A DNA stretch of 64,000 nt. Origin: Epiperipatus broadwayi (Eukaryota; Onychophora; Udeonychophora; Euonychophora; Peripatidae). The notes beneath the pieces are model-generated. The model was not told the origin of the DNA. It made no database searches and saw only the letters and a list, made by a program, of their open reading frames with translations. The position numbers were made by a program, and so were the translations under genes. Positions 43,001-50,859 of the stretch are shown here, one piece after another (the first letter of the stretch is position 1; every line of letters starts with the position of its first letter). Location: assembly GCA_028023455.1 (NCBI GenBank), contig JAQFVV010006215.1:13247473-13311472 (forward strand), in the 5' to 3' direction.

Positions 43001-46000
43001 AGTCTCTGACTTTTATTCCTAATAGTACTCATAGTCTTTAGCATTTCATATCATTTAATTTGCTTTCATCAATCACTTATTAATTCAATATATATTTTTT
43101 TCTGTCTTTGCTTTTACTAAGTAAGTAGGTTTTATACATGGGTGTATATGTGAACATCAAAATTTAAGCATTGACATATATATCAAAAGGTTTTTTTTAA
43201 TTATTTCATATTTTCTATTTAAAAGGTTTTTTTTATTATTTAAGTCCAATTTTTTTTTTTTTAAAAAAAAAGAGAGATGGTCAATTATAAAAGATTGAGA
43301 TAAATCTAGTGTTAGAAAAAAGATAGATAAAAGCAATTCTAAAGATCAATATAACTTTAGTGTTAAAAAAAGAAGGTGATGAGAACTCATTAGTAAACAA
43401 TTAGTTAAAACAGAAACCGCTAACATTGTAAACCATCAAAAAATAAATTTTCAACTATCAAATAATTGTATGCAGCTGCACAGATAAAGACATTTCCCAG
43501 ATAACCAGGTGGACACACAGCTGTAGATATTCAATAGATAAGAGTGCTGTCACCAAAACAAGCACACATATAGTCAGGAAAAAGATATTTTTTAGTGAGT
43601 AAGCAGTAAGTATTATTGCTCATGAGAACCAATGTGTCACTTTATATATATATCTGAGGAGATTCTACAACAAATATGCAGTGCTAAAATCTATATCTAA
43701 GAAAAATAGTATATCTAAAAAATTTCAATAGTGAATGAAACCAAAAAACATCTTATGGCTGATCTCCAGAGACCAAAGACGACTCCAGTCTTGCTATTGC
43801 TTCACGACTTCCGTTGATAGATTTAAATAAAACACAGTGAATGAAATGCAAGAATAGGAAGAGAAGAAAAATATCTATTTATCTAATGGCATGCCTACAA
43901 ACAGAGCAGGAAAAAAAAATGACCCATTACAATACAATACTAAAGAAAAGTATCCCTAAAAATGCAGACTGTACATTGATCACTGTTGTCCAAGAGCCAT
44001 GTTATCATCATCATCATCGTGGTAAAATAAAAATAAAATCACAAGCCAGAGCTTGAAAGAAATTTTTCCATATAAATTTCAGTATATATCTACACATATG
44101 TACACGTATCAAATAATAGAATGTGGCTAAATTCAAATTTCTAGTCTTTGCTAAACCTTACTTTGAGTGAAATTCATTAAACTAACTGAAATGGTTTCTA
44201 CATCGGAAAAAGAAGAAATGCCTGGTAATATAAAAAATTTTAATAACACTGAACAATTTTTTTTTGGTTATTATTAATGTCCTAATCTCTCTCTCTTCAA
44301 AGCATTAAAATAAGCATACGTTGTTAAAAAAAAAAAAGGGGGAGGGGGGTCAATAATGATAAATATTGACTATATAGCAATATTATATTATTTCTTGTTT
44401 TATTATGTATTCATAAAATGTTGTTTACTTTTTGTTTATTAATTTTGGTATTATGAAAAAAAAAAAGGTTTTTATATAATTATGATTGTTGTATTTAAAA
44501 GTCGAATACAAGATATATTAACAGTGGAAAATAACACACACCCACAATGATATATATGTATGCTTGTATGGATAAGTTTTCCGTATAAATGTACAAATCC
44601 AGAAAGAGAACAAGAGTAGAAATTGATTATAGTGAGAAATAAATTTAAGGTAATCAGTAACTTAGCTTAATGGGGGTTAAGACAAATGAGGATTATAATT
44701 AGGAACAGATCTCTCTTTAGATATGCCTATCTTATTAAGTAAATTTTCTCTACCTATTTCTCAATTATTTTCAAGTTTTATACATAAATTTTATATGTTA
44801 TATACTATGTGCATATGTGTATGCTTCGAGTATTTATTTGTGAAATTTAAATTTTCCATGAGCTGAAATATCTATATATTTTACTAAATGAGTCAATATC
44901 CATATATCATATTATATGCTATTAACGATTGAGTTTAAATTCATTTGGTGGAGGGGGAAGATTATATTTGTGGTTGTTATCATTACATGTAAACAATATA
45001 TTGATTTTTATGCATATTTTTCAATGTATATTAATAACTAATAATAAAATTCAATTCTTTGATTAAAGAAGTTTATAGTTTTCTTAAAGTTGATTATATT
45101 TCTTGTGAAAAAAAATAGCTTAATCATCATCATAACTTGTGGACTCCAATCATAAAATATAATTTAAAAATGTGATAGTGTAATAAACAACTAGAGATAG
45201 GAAGCTATGTAATATGACTGAAAAGAGGTCATGCATATTAACCTATTGTCATCGGAGTATCAATTGAAATATTGAAGGTTGTTATATTATATATATTAGA
45301 GTATACCAGAGCAATATTTATCAATACTAAATTAATAACAGACATGATTTATATTAGTTATAAAACAGCAGATGGGAGACTTATCACCATCATCATTATA
45401 TTGATTATTAAACTAGAAATAGTTAAGACTAAATGGTTGTACAAAATAATAGTTGTCCTTTTGTTTTTTTATTGTTTGTGAGCTGATTTAGGGTATACCT
45501 CCCAGCAGTGAATCATAGAGACTTATGACGATGAGTGATTAAATATGATATACAACAACTTATGATGTTGAGTGATTAAATATAATCTAGAAAGACTTGT
45601 GATGTTAAGTGATTAAATATGATCTAGAGAGAGTTATGATGTTAATTGGTGAAATAGGATCTATGAAAACTTGATGAGGTTGAGTGATTAAATATGATCT
45701 ATCATATATACATTGTAACGATCCGGAAAATGTGACTTAACATAAACTGCACTACGGGCGCCATCTAGGCATTTAAACCTAGAAAAATTTATAGAGTAGG
45801 CAGATACGTAAGTCAAAAAAAAAAAAATTTTTTTTTTTTTAATTTTATAATTTTGATTCCGGTCGTTAGCCCATGTCACTAGCTCAGGGAGTAGCAGAGA
45901 TTTAATAATATCATATCTTATCTAATTAGATTTCAACATTAAAAAATAAATAAAATAAGCCACTGCCAGTAATTAGCATACAAACATTTATTTATGCATA

Positions 46001-48662
46001 TATATATAAGATTTAAAATTATTTTAGTATTAGTTTACATTTTAACATTTAACATTATTTTTAACTTTGATTTTTGACTTTAATTTACATTTAATTACTA
46101 TTATATTCTAATTTTACATTTTAATTAAGTTCGCACAGATAAATTTATGAAAGCTTGTTTATAATGTTGAATATAGATCGGTTACATAGATTTCACGGTC
46201 AAAAACATTTCAAAGTAAACATAAACGATCAAAATACAAAATTATTGATTACTGACAATTGCGGAGGGAAATTTATACGTAACCCAATAGTATTCACCAT
46301 AAGATACTTGCATTGTCACCAATAACTTAAAAGACATCCGAATAAATACATTTTAGATACTCACCGTAAGGTATCATTATTTATCGAATGTCTATATATT
46401 TTGATCAAATATGAAAACCCAAAACATACTTAACCGATAACCAATCCATGCAAGCGTCTATAAACAACTTAAATTTAATGCATTTTTATTTAGGGTCAAG
46501 TATGAATAGACCACATAGATTTGCATTTGAAAATAAAATATTCTATCCCTATTTAACCTTAGGCTAAAATTCGCAGTCAAACTGGCATCAATCCATCTGA
46601 TACATCGATGTATTCAATGTAATACGGAATACGGCAGCACCAAAAAGATTAAGAGAAGATATTGACTCTCATTAGATAGGAATATTACTTCTATCCAACG
46701 AGAAGAACAATAAAAAAAAACTCCATAGAAAGGAACTGCGCTCTGCGTCTTATAATTCCTTCCATAGGCAAAACGGGAGAGTGCGGCGTATGAAGCGATT
46801 CTGCCAGTAGCGAATCTCCGACTACATCTACTAACTACATCAATATATCCAATCCATTGACCCAATCTAACAACGACACAAATAACCTAAGATTACCCTC
46901 CCCTAATATAACTTTACAAATCTATACAGCCATTCACGCCCGACTTAAGTTTAACATTTATATAATTAATTTAACGAAAAACAAAAAAATCATGATAAAA
47001 ACTTAAAGAATAAAAAATAAATAAATGGAAATGATTTTACATAAATAAGAAAAAAAATACATCAAATAACACTATTAATAAAGAATTTAGTTTGGTCAGA
47101 TAGGATTCTATTTGTAACAATTAAATACTAGGAAAGTTTAAAATTTAAAGTTCTTAGTGTTTTCAAATTAATATTGTTCGTTATATCTTATAAAGTTCTT
47201 ACGGTTTTAGAAATGTTCATCTTTTACAGTTGCTTGCCGTTTGAAATCCAGCGTTAAATTTCCCGATGATCCTGTGGTCCTCTGAATATAAGAAAAGCGA
47301 TGTTTCATTTTTCCATTTTATAACAACTGAAGGGATTGAACGTGCGTCCTTCAATCTCTTCTCCCGCACCTCCGCACTAACATCTATCTGTCACATCGTA
47401 ATAATCATAATAACTCACTGATTAATAATTTCCAAATTTTCCTTTTATACGTATTCGAAGGATTGACTTGGCATTATGTCATCGATGTGATGATCCTTTC
47501 GCTGAGGTCCGATTTCCCGATGGATTTCTTTCATTGGCTATTTGTTTCTATTGTTTTCCTATCTGACCGATGTTTTTACATTTAAATGCCCAAGGCTGGT
47601 TTACATTTGACTAATTAAATTTATCATTTCCATTTCTGATTAATTAACCTGTTTTCCAAATCAAAGATATATTTAAAGATAAATTTAAAGATATAATTTT
47701 ATCTCCAAATCTTTTTAAGTTTTTGTTTTTAAAATACCTTTTCTATTTTTAATACAGTTTTATTTTAATAATTTTTTTTATCTGTGCGATTTAATATATA
47801 CGAGTTTAAGATGATATTTAATTTCAATTTTTAATTCTTAAAGAAAATTTTTAAATGCGAACTTTTTAATTTACTTTCATGTTTAATAAATATAAAAAAA
47901 AAACAATGTAACGAACGTCTATGCTCATTACAACATCTATCCATTTGTCTTAGGCCATTCCAGTACAACAATTTATTTATTCTCTCTCCAACTCACTAGA
48001 TCATGTTTACTAGTAGGGAACTAGTCTACACATTAATCCTATATAAGAATATAGCTAGTCAACTGTGAACCAATGATGATGATCATGTTCTGGTAACCAT
48101 CACTATAAAATTGCCATACAACTTGATCTCAACTACATCTGAGAAAGTAAAAAGTATTCATTTTGTGCAACATTAATTTTAAATTATTCCGGTATAAGAA
48201 TTTGTTTAAGAATTTGTCTGTGAGTTTGTGTAAGAATTTGTCTGCACAATTGTGGACTGATGAAATTGATTTACCATCAACATAGGTGCAAACTCGTATA
48301 CTATTATAAATGTTAAAACTACATACTGCTATAAATGGAAATCTGACATACTCTTATAAATGATGTACCAATTAGGGCTAGATACTTACCATTATAAATG
48401 GCACCAACTTGGATTTGATAAATACCATTATAAATGGTGCACCAACTCAGGTTCAAATTACTTATATTATAATATATATATAAAATCATATTTGAAAATG
48501 TGTATATTTTCATTTTATAAAAGATAATAAAATCATTTTAGTTACTTACAGTTTTTGTAGAATCTCTTTTTGTTTCATGTCTTTTTGGCAATATGATGGA
48601 GTTTTCTGAAAATAACTACTGATGAGAGCTTGACTATTACTATTATTATTTGTCTTTAAAAC
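6886..48662 (-). CDS. Multi-exon PIP-box protein gene, 5' end missing (join of six exons)
   Basis: Join on the minus strand: 48662-48550, 34142-33528, 15962-15878, 15725-15689, 13435-13335, 7014-6886; total 1080 nt, 359 residues plus TGA. Each junction is GT-AG and the phases (0/2, 2/2, 2/0, 0/1, 1/0, 0) agree throughout, which is the main support. Visible residues 11-18 are QALISSYF, matching the PCNA-interacting consensus Q-x-x-[ILM]-x-x-[FY]-[FY]. Residues 40-49 are a basic patch, KRKPVFKKKK, a likely nuclear signal. Residues 50-225 are polar and low in hydrophobics, with an acidic Ser run (DLSSSSDSEIE) suited to CK2. Residues ~225-359 look folded and helical, with the string YVDYLLKVLFPEALIKIYM near the end. 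The family is not recognised; a PCNA-linked nuclear role is inferred. The first visible exon has an acceptor, so upstream exons are missing. Introns are 14.4, 17.6, 0.15, 2.3 and 6.3 kb and full of transposons. Confidence 0.8.
8220..9775 (+). pseudogene. Dead hAT transposase (ZMYM1-like family) with 3' TIR
   Basis: Frames broken by stops and shifts still give recognisable parts in order: around 8440-8640 the stretch SSSMNLLLVLDAMND followed by VFCTVRLLRQHKKTTQFDY, as in the region before the RNaseH-like core of zinc-finger MYM-type/TTF transposases; and at 9240-9430 YPNFTIVLWI, WSFSKLKIIKNYL and LSNLAIISIESDI, the C-terminal hAT dimerisation region. The 3' end at 9775 reads, on the other strand, CAGGGGCATAT, a hAT-type terminus. 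The 5' end and any 8-bp duplication were not found. A hairpin MITE (8946-9191) sits inside it. It lies in the E-F intron of the PIP-box gene, opposite strand. Confidence 0.75.
8946..9191. mobile_element. Hairpin MITE with 94-bp inverted arms
   Basis: Arms 8946-9039 and 9098-9191 are almost exact reverse complements (two differences by eye) around a 58-bp loop. Arms contain agaccgcggtttctgcctct, much richer in G+C than the surroundings. The outermost TA-rich flanks (tgttatatata) also pair, so the exact ends are uncertain; TA duplication is likely. It is inserted in the hAT pseudogene, so it moved later. It has no coding capacity. Confidence 0.85.
9921..9972 (+). CDS. Exon-like segment, plus strand
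   Basis: Between a good acceptor (ttgtttttattttgagcag) and a consensus donor (CTGTG|GTAAGTAG) lie 52 nt open in phase 0 (HGVTGQIKLSCKSEIAC plus one base). It is in the E-F intron of the PIP-box gene on the opposite strand. No neighbouring plus-strand exon was found, and a transposon origin is possible, so this is tentative. Confidence 0.22.
10757..11942. repeat. Large inverted repeat (~390-bp arms, 333-bp loop)
   Basis: Left arm 10757-11147 and right arm 11481-11942 are about 90% reverse-complementary by eye; both outer ends carry tttttacatcaaaacctta and catcatcagagct. The right arm is longer because it contains a 56-bp insertion (11661-11716). The loop 11148-11480 is A+T-rich and non-coding. 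Foldback or Penelope-like inverted copies are possible origins. Confidence 0.8.
11661..11716. mobile_element. 56-bp insertion with 11-bp target duplication
   Basis: The segment starting gaggtccctaccttcgcatt and ending attgccttagta is absent from the paired left arm of the inverted repeat. It is flanked by AATAATTAATA at 11650-11660 and 11717-11727. The 11-bp duplication suggests a retroposed fragment. It is clearly richer in G+C than the host arm. Confidence 0.6.
12050..12640 (-). pseudogene. LINE reverse-transcriptase relic
   Basis: Read on the minus strand with several frame changes, this gives the order expected of RTE/CR1-type reverse transcriptases: MKNKVTGIDSICSEF near 12590-12545 (compare the K-N-x-K-A-x-G-x-D-x-I motif), LPGIRSGFRK near 12335-12300, and a trace of the F-x-D-Y-x-x-A-F motif near 12240. 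No intact frame remains. It lies in the E-F intron of the PIP-box gene, same strand. Confidence 0.5.
13335..13435 (-). CDS. PIP-box gene, exon E
   Basis: This 101-nt exon follows a clear acceptor (attactttctttatag) and ends at GAG|GTAATC in phase 0. Its first two bases complete a Val codon with exon D. It encodes NLTYKVHLTLFTTDQH followed by IWVMDSLMYIFCKKHQE, the most hydrophobic, globular-looking part of the protein, with two Trp/Cys-containing amphipathic segments. The regional background is non-coding, so this uninterrupted, well-bounded frame stands out. Confidence 0.78.
14850..15340 (-). pseudogene. LINE reverse-transcriptase relic
   Basis: On the minus strand 15040-14930 reads YLIDYNNAFDSIND, KLWNVFRILVPG and then SLCRTRNIV after a stop, matching the catalytic-D block (F-x-D-Y-x-x-A-F-D) and following helix of non-LTR reverse transcriptases. 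Upstream sequence to 15340 is more decayed. It lies in the D-E intron. Confidence 0.6.
15689..15725 (-). CDS. PIP-box gene, exon D (37-nt microexon)
   Basis: A very small exon between the acceptor gatttttaatcag and the donor GAG|GTAAAA, starting in phase 0 and ending in phase 1. It encodes RHEDYKKGGLIR plus one base. Only 152 bp separate it from exon C. Its short length means gene predictors could easily miss it; the phase match on both sides is the evidence that it is real. Confidence 0.68.
15878..15962 (-). CDS. PIP-box gene, exon C
   Basis: This 85-nt exon lies between the acceptor attattaattttag and the donor AAG|GTAAAA. Its first T completes the Asp codon left by exon B, and it ends in phase 0. 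It reads EISSLSEKQVKYLVI and then RNEHYFRKIFQGK, a helical, charged stretch. It is the acceptor exon for any alternative first exon in the 17.6-kb intron upstream, and would need a donor exon ending with two bases. Confidence 0.75.
15963..22989. other. Intron sequence, no gene seen
   Basis: The left part of the 17.6-kb B-C intron. It holds A+T-rich unique sequence, a poly-G run at about 18043-18055, (TA)n and (GA)n at 19110-19470, and a T-rich minisatellite at 21790-22150 built on the words ttcattatcatcttaatca. Around 22350-22460 a ~70-bp unit with ttacaaaggcagatttagcgcc recurs once as ttacaaagggcggatttggtgcc. No coding region is supported. Confidence 0.5.
21790..22150. repeat. Pyrimidine-rich minisatellite
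   Basis: Repeated variants of cattatcatcttaatcattcattaactctta fill this segment, with strong strand asymmetry (T and C on the plus strand, almost no G). It is simple-sequence expansion without coding potential. Longest exact word given here in parts: tatcatcttaatcattcatt. Confidence 0.6.
22995..23870. repeat. Foldback satellite array 1 (327-bp unit, direct then inverted)
   Basis: Direct copies start at about 23020 and 23348 (marker acagcgctatgttgataaat at 23041 and 23368, period 327). At about 23513 orientation flips, and one inverted copy runs to about 23870, with a second internal edge lacking a spacer. The unit shares an ordered series of words with the array at 28297-30745 (aagtatttattt, ttctcaa-acacaagata, atgggcaaatc, agtcattttaaatta, ggatgaatgacg, tgtcattc), so they are diverged subfamilies. 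Confidence 0.8.
24260..25590. mobile_element. 1331-bp TIR transposon with 8-bp target duplication, CpG-rich
   Basis: Perfect 28-bp TIRs (24260-24287 and 25563-25590) begin GGTTGTTTTACAATAGCATG; both are flanked by GTATAAAA (24252-24259 and 25591-25598). The interior is far richer in G+C and CpG than anything nearby (gtcggcgggcggg at 24287, ctgccgccggg at 24341). At the right end, three imperfect copies of a short palindrome-like motif (tttctgtgcatta.cgtagaaata) lie at about 25407-25435, 25460-25492 and 25526-25550. The 8-bp duplication fits P, hAT, MULE or Merlin types. No transposase was found, so it is probably non-autonomous. Confidence 0.88.
25006..25217 (-). CDS. Open frame in the TIR element, possible alternative first exon
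   Basis: Minus-strand ATG at 25217 has a G at -3 and lies 7 bp after gccatctt, a YY1-like word. The frame runs 85 codons to a stop at 24960; it is balanced in composition (MSTNNYQQSHVSLAPIS, then basic KSRSKSRFCE, then AEIGKLAANVKDSL). A donor candidate AACAG|GTTATC at 25006/25005 ends it after 70 codons in phase 2, which is what PIP-box exon C requires. The donor is weak at +4 and +5. Alternatives: a self-contained short frame, a captured host fragment, or chance in G+C-rich DNA. I do not recognise the protein. Confidence 0.35.
26001..26081. repeat. 81-bp hairpin element
   Basis: Ends TAATTAGAGGGGATTTG and CAAATCCCCTCTAATTA are perfect 17-bp inverted repeats. A second hairpin, TTTGAAT-TGGG-ATTCAAA, overlaps the right arm, so two foldings compete. 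The B-box-like ggattcaaatccc gave a tRNA appearance, but a cloverleaf does not fit. Confidence 0.65.
26332..26351 (-). CDS. Possible alternative first coding exon (MGSMSNT)
   Basis: On the minus strand, ATG at 26351 sits in a near-ideal context (AACATGG), followed by six codons and two bases, then a strong donor AC|GTAAGTATT at 26331. Phase 2 is compatible with PIP-box exon C. The same frame is open upstream to about 26430 (IWLSQISPLSWRKVW), but no pyrimidine tract precedes it, which favours a first exon with a 5' leader over an internal exon. No transcript evidence is available. Confidence 0.3.
26500..26780. repeat. Low-complexity poly-T/poly-A block
   Basis: Long T runs (26545-26625) followed by A runs (26660-26780), with a short CCCC-rich lead at 26505. 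A 66-codon frame through it is all Phe/Asn/Ile from T runs and is not a gene. The exact length may be unreliable in assembly. Confidence 0.7.
27071..27577. mobile_element. Hairpin element with ~200-bp arms
   Basis: Arms 27071-27272 and 27370-27577 are imperfect reverse complements; both contain ataagaaaagattatattta, gctttcaac, attataatagggt and atgtaaatga in mirrored order. A loop of about 100 bp separates them. No coding capacity is seen. Terminal duplications were not resolved. Confidence 0.7.
28297..30745. repeat. Foldback satellite array 2 (334-bp unit, four direct then three inverted copies)
   Basis: The marker attacat recurs at 28324, 28658, 28992, 29327 and 29661 (periods 334, 334, 335, 334). 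At about 29669 orientation flips without a spacer and the reverse marker atgtaat appears at 29713, 30040, 30367 and 30701 (periods 327, 327, 334). Copies are more than 95% alike by eye. The two 327-bp periods share a small deletion of the motif aagaggattc seen in other copies. Tandem-repeat-built inverted arms are the hallmark of Foldback (FB) elements; family assignment is inferred. Confidence 0.88.
31041..31416. mobile_element. Hairpin element copy 1 with 14-bp direct flanks
   Basis: Ends mirror each other (atgttggattaattccatca... at the left, ...tgatggaaataatccaacat at the right), with inner words aaatttaactttattta and ctattactaa also mirrored. The direct repeat CTTCTACAAAAATT flanks it at 31027-31040 and 31417-31430. 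A related copy with an extra centre is at 50860-51360. Confidence 0.7.
31431..33527. other. Intron sequence, no gene seen
   Basis: A+T-rich remainder of the B-C intron. Around 31695-31740 a G+C-richer phrase (catttcgtcctgaactagca then ctcatcagttggccc) recalls the 3' ends of Penelope-like elements, but nothing else supports that. No coding region is seen. Confidence 0.45.
33528..34142 (-). CDS. PIP-box gene, exon B (large disordered exon)
   Basis: This 615-nt exon is by far the longest coherent coding stretch in the window (204 full codons). The acceptor has a pyrimidine-rich lead (ttttttctaaagcag) and leaves one T, which completes the split Leu codon from exon A. The donor is GA|GTAAGTG, so the apparent C-terminal Glu and stop that follow are intronic. 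The content is Lys/Ser/Asn/Asp-rich, with KRKPVFKKKK at its start and SSSSDSEIERSD around two-thirds of the way; the last ~25 residues become more hydrophobic (LFRELSNISSLSARRIYMEI). The in-frame ATG at 34141-34139 could start a shorter product if a promoter lies just upstream, but the acceptor directly before it argues for an internal exon. Confidence 0.85.
34143..36990. other. Intron sequence, no gene seen
   Basis: Start of the 14.4-kb A-B intron in gene terms (its 3' side). 35000-35280 is slightly richer in G+C and could be the decayed front of a LINE, but no motif is convincing. The rest is A+T-rich with A and T runs. Confidence 0.4.
37000..39312 (+). pseudogene. Decayed RTE-like LINE (endonuclease and reverse transcriptase)
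   Basis: Domains appear in the right order with frame breaks. The AP endonuclease gives GIGFTINKK near 37315, VEDFYMNIHNTF near 37470, MTDFNARIGKQ at 37535-37567 (the catalytic GDFN block with G changed to T), YRNERSQ and KQNLIVF near 37605-37740. The reverse transcriptase gives SMIKG-APGNNEI near 38425 and a clean frame at 38505-38702 with DWKNAIVIFIFKKDD and IKNYKPIRLLSVLCKIF, then AGFKSGF at 38704. The C-terminus gives WINEIRKFIGVMG and INLEKFFILQW up to 39312. It is of the type often annotated as endonuclease-reverse transcriptase in invertebrates and is inactive. Confidence 0.8.
39313..40589. other. Intron sequence with one G+C-richer patch
   Basis: Mainly A+T-rich, with (TA)n at 40020-40065. 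The patch 40070-40330 is richer in G+C, contains a C10 run at 40174-40183 and the phrase aacggcgccactagag near 40270, suggesting a retrotransposon LTR or DNA-transposon fragment. I could not find its ends or a protein. Confidence 0.4.
40590..42330 (+). repeat. Dispersed repeat family, copy 2
   Basis: Same orientation and order of motifs as 1-2700: units with agtatagatgtgtatttata at 40665 and variants at 40840 and 40935, then the G+C-richer segment near 41500-41590 with aggctagccgcccatgtt, then gtgttttcgagtttct and gacttgacaccta near 41950-42005, and the atttatactttctttaattg segment near 42133. It ends near a G10 run at 42300. No coding region. Confidence 0.6.
40962..41290. repeat. 101-bp tandem repeat, about three copies
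   Basis: The phrase gcatgaatatttgttatttg starts at 40982, 41083 and 41184, with a decayed fourth start at 41285, an exact 101-bp period. Copies are nearly identical and include the word cagacgtatatttctacac. It lies inside the dispersed repeat copy 2 and is absent from copy 1. Confidence 0.8.
42331..45500. other. Intron sequence, no gene seen
   Basis: A+T-rich DNA with simple repeats: (TA)n at 42345-42365, G-rich runs near 44338, and a short gatgatgatgataac-type (CAT)n near 44004. A G+C-richer phrase at 43750-43830 does not form a coding exon. No gene is supported. Confidence 0.4.
45515..45705. repeat. 37-39-bp minisatellite, five copies
   Basis: Units containing gagtgattaaatatgatcta recur at about 45532, 45571, 45608, 45645 and 45681. 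Copies differ at several positions. It immediately precedes the unresolved G+C-richer block at 45715. Confidence 0.7.
45715..47910. mobile_element. Unresolved G+C-richer block, probably a retroelement fragment
   Basis: Begins tgtaacgatccggaaaatgt and ends next to tgtaacgaacgtctatgctc at 47908. TGTAACG is a common Gypsy LTR start, but the two ends are not alike beyond that word. Inside are CpG-containing phrases (ttcccgatgatcctgtggtc near 47263 and gaggtccgatttcccgatgg near 47504) that are partial repeats of each other. Minus-strand open frames at 45688-45879 and 46614-46865 show no recognisable motif. Confidence 0.35.
48550..48662 (-). CDS. PIP-box gene, exon A (first visible exon)
   Basis: This is 113 nt, starting in phase 0 after an acceptor reading tttgtttaatag and ending with two leftover bases before the strong donor GTAAGTAAC. 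It encodes 37 residues beginning VLKTNNNSNS, followed at once by the PCNA-interacting peptide QALISSYF and a Lys/Gln-rich tail. The other two frames are closed in the Asn-codon stretch. Because it opens with a splice acceptor and no suitable ATG, the true start lies further upstream on this strand. I looked through 48.7-53 kb and found no convincing exon ending in phase 0. Confidence 0.75.
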
Positions 48663-48959
48663 CTATTAAACAAATTCATTATATAAAGCACATCATATAA
48701 GTCTCAGCTCATTAATATAAGAAATTATGTAATTGATTATATATATGCATTATAAAGATAATAAGATTTGATTAAAAAGTTTATCATAAAAAATAATAAT
48801 AATAAAAATGTCAATATCAAAATTTTTTCCACTTTTCAAAATACTTTTCTTTTACATATTTTGTTAGTAATTTCTGAAAAAATTTCACTCACATTAAAAA
48901 ACTGAATTTATTTATTGACTGAAAATATCAACGTTTTTGATAAAAATTGATTAGATGAG

Positions 48960-49990
48960 TAAGATATTCATCTTTATATAGTTAAAACAATTCTTAAAAA
49001 TCTCAAAAACGGTCTTGATAAAATTCCTGGAAAAGTTTTAAAATAGGGTATGTTAGCTTCAAAATAAATATAAATTTTTAGTATTGTATGGGCTCGTGAA
49101 ATTGTGCCATTAGCATCGTTACAATTTATAAAAAAATAAAAGAAATATTGTCATAATTATCAGATTGTAATTGTTATCTAATATTGCAAAAGCATTTTCA
49201 AGATTAAATAAACAAATTGCTTCTACTCATAGAAAATAATGGCTAGAAACTTGGAATGGTTTTAAAGAATTAACAAAAACTATAACCATGGATTTGTTGC
49301 CAGAAAAATGATCCCCAAAAAGTATTGAGACATTTAAAATAAAAAGTAATCTAAAACACCGAATATTAGCTAAAACTTTTCCATTTTTATGACAGGCATT
49401 AAGATATGATAAAAATTACATGCTGATGATTATGCTATTCTTGAAAATTCAAAGAATGATTTACAGAATGTTTTTAATGATTTGAATGTAACATACAAAG
49501 ACTTTGAGTTAATAATTAATGTTCAAAAACCTAATAAGTGCTTTGTCAGTCTATGATAATAAAAAAATCTCCAGCAACCTTTAGTCTGAATAGTTCACAA
49601 CTTGAAAATGAGAATCATTTTAAGTATCTTGGTAGTTTGGTAAATAGAAAGGTAAACTTGGAATTCAACAAAGGTTCCAATGGATTACTGTGGCATTTAA
49701 TAAATTTAAAGATAATATATTTCATCATAATAATGTAATTGCCATAATCACATTAGTTTTACAGAGATGTCATTTTGCCCAATTTATTCTATGGAAGTGA
49801 GACATTAATCTCCAATCAAATAATCAACTCTAAAAGGTTTTATTTAAAAATGCACTGTAAGATTCTAAAATTATGATAGCAAGATGATAAAATCAATCAA
49901 TACGTTTTTCAGTTTGCTGAACGTGATGCAGGTGAATCTATTACAACAAAGCAAACATTTAAAGTGGGCATATGATGTGAACAATTGGTA
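48960..49990 (+). pseudogene. LINE reverse-transcriptase relic
   Basis: In order with frame breaks: ILKNLKNGLDKIPGKVLK near 48985, then HADDYAILENSKNDLQ at 49419-49466 with the catalytic ADD kept, FELIINVQKPNKCF near 49500-49545, HFKYLGSLVNRKVNLE at 49616-49665, LPNLFYGSET at 49773-49802 and a following finger-like tail. This is the order of RT palm, thumb and C-terminus in non-LTR elements of the Jockey/CR1/RTE group. The N-terminal part is lost. It lies just upstream of exon A, opposite strand. Confidence 0.75.
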
Positions 49991-50859
49991 CATTTTCTAA
50001 AAATAAGTATTTTCATGGGAAAGATACCTGTTTATTATAAATATTATTTCTAAAATATTCTAAAAAGTGCAATACTCATTATTTTCATTGGGAGAAATGA
50101 TTGATGATAAGCAAATATAATGAGATATAATTTAGTAAGACTTTCAAATCTTTCAAAGAGAAGAGTTTGCTGCATATGTTAAAAACTAGCATCACAAGAT
50201 TTTAAATAAACTGATTGAAGAATTAGCACGATATATATTGTAATGAAATGCAACATGAAAATGAATGCAGCTGCCTATATTTACTAATAAAATGCCACAT
50301 GTTGGTGCTTCAGATATGCAACAATAGCAAAATGCTCTCAGAATGCAATTTCAGTTGCTAAATATGTAAGAAAATAAAAATCATATCAAGTGGCAATAGA
50401 TAAGTAGATGCATATACATATCCCTAGAACAAAACATTTATAATTTCAGATTACAACAATCTTTTAAACATGACCAGTAAATCATAACATGCACATACTT
50501 TTATATATCGTATAACCAGATTACAAAATTCAGTGGAAACATTTGACTTCTTTCAGTTTATGAAAATACAGATCCAAAATATTAATCAATCATAATATAC
50601 AAAGAAATATTAAATCGAGAATAAACAGCTCAGACCATATTAAAGTAACAAATTATTTAATTAATAACAACATTTAATTATTACACAAGGTGTAAGATGA
50701 TACATACACATGTATTTTTGATCGATTTCCATACTTCTGTTAATGGAGAAAATTAATCAAGATTATTAAATATACTTTATTATTATTCAACATTATTAAA
50801 AAATAATCGAAAATTAAAATATTTTCCTGAAGATTTGTGATAATGGTATTTTAATTGCA

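Noticed and set aside
14281-44345. G and C homopolymer runs of about 9-11 (14287, 18043, 24504, 40174, 42299)
   Set aside because: Notable in A+T-rich DNA but isolated; no multi-run quadruplex pattern and possible assembly noise.
46614-46865. 83-residue minus-strand frame
   Set aside because: No motif, no splice context, inside an unresolved repeat-like block.
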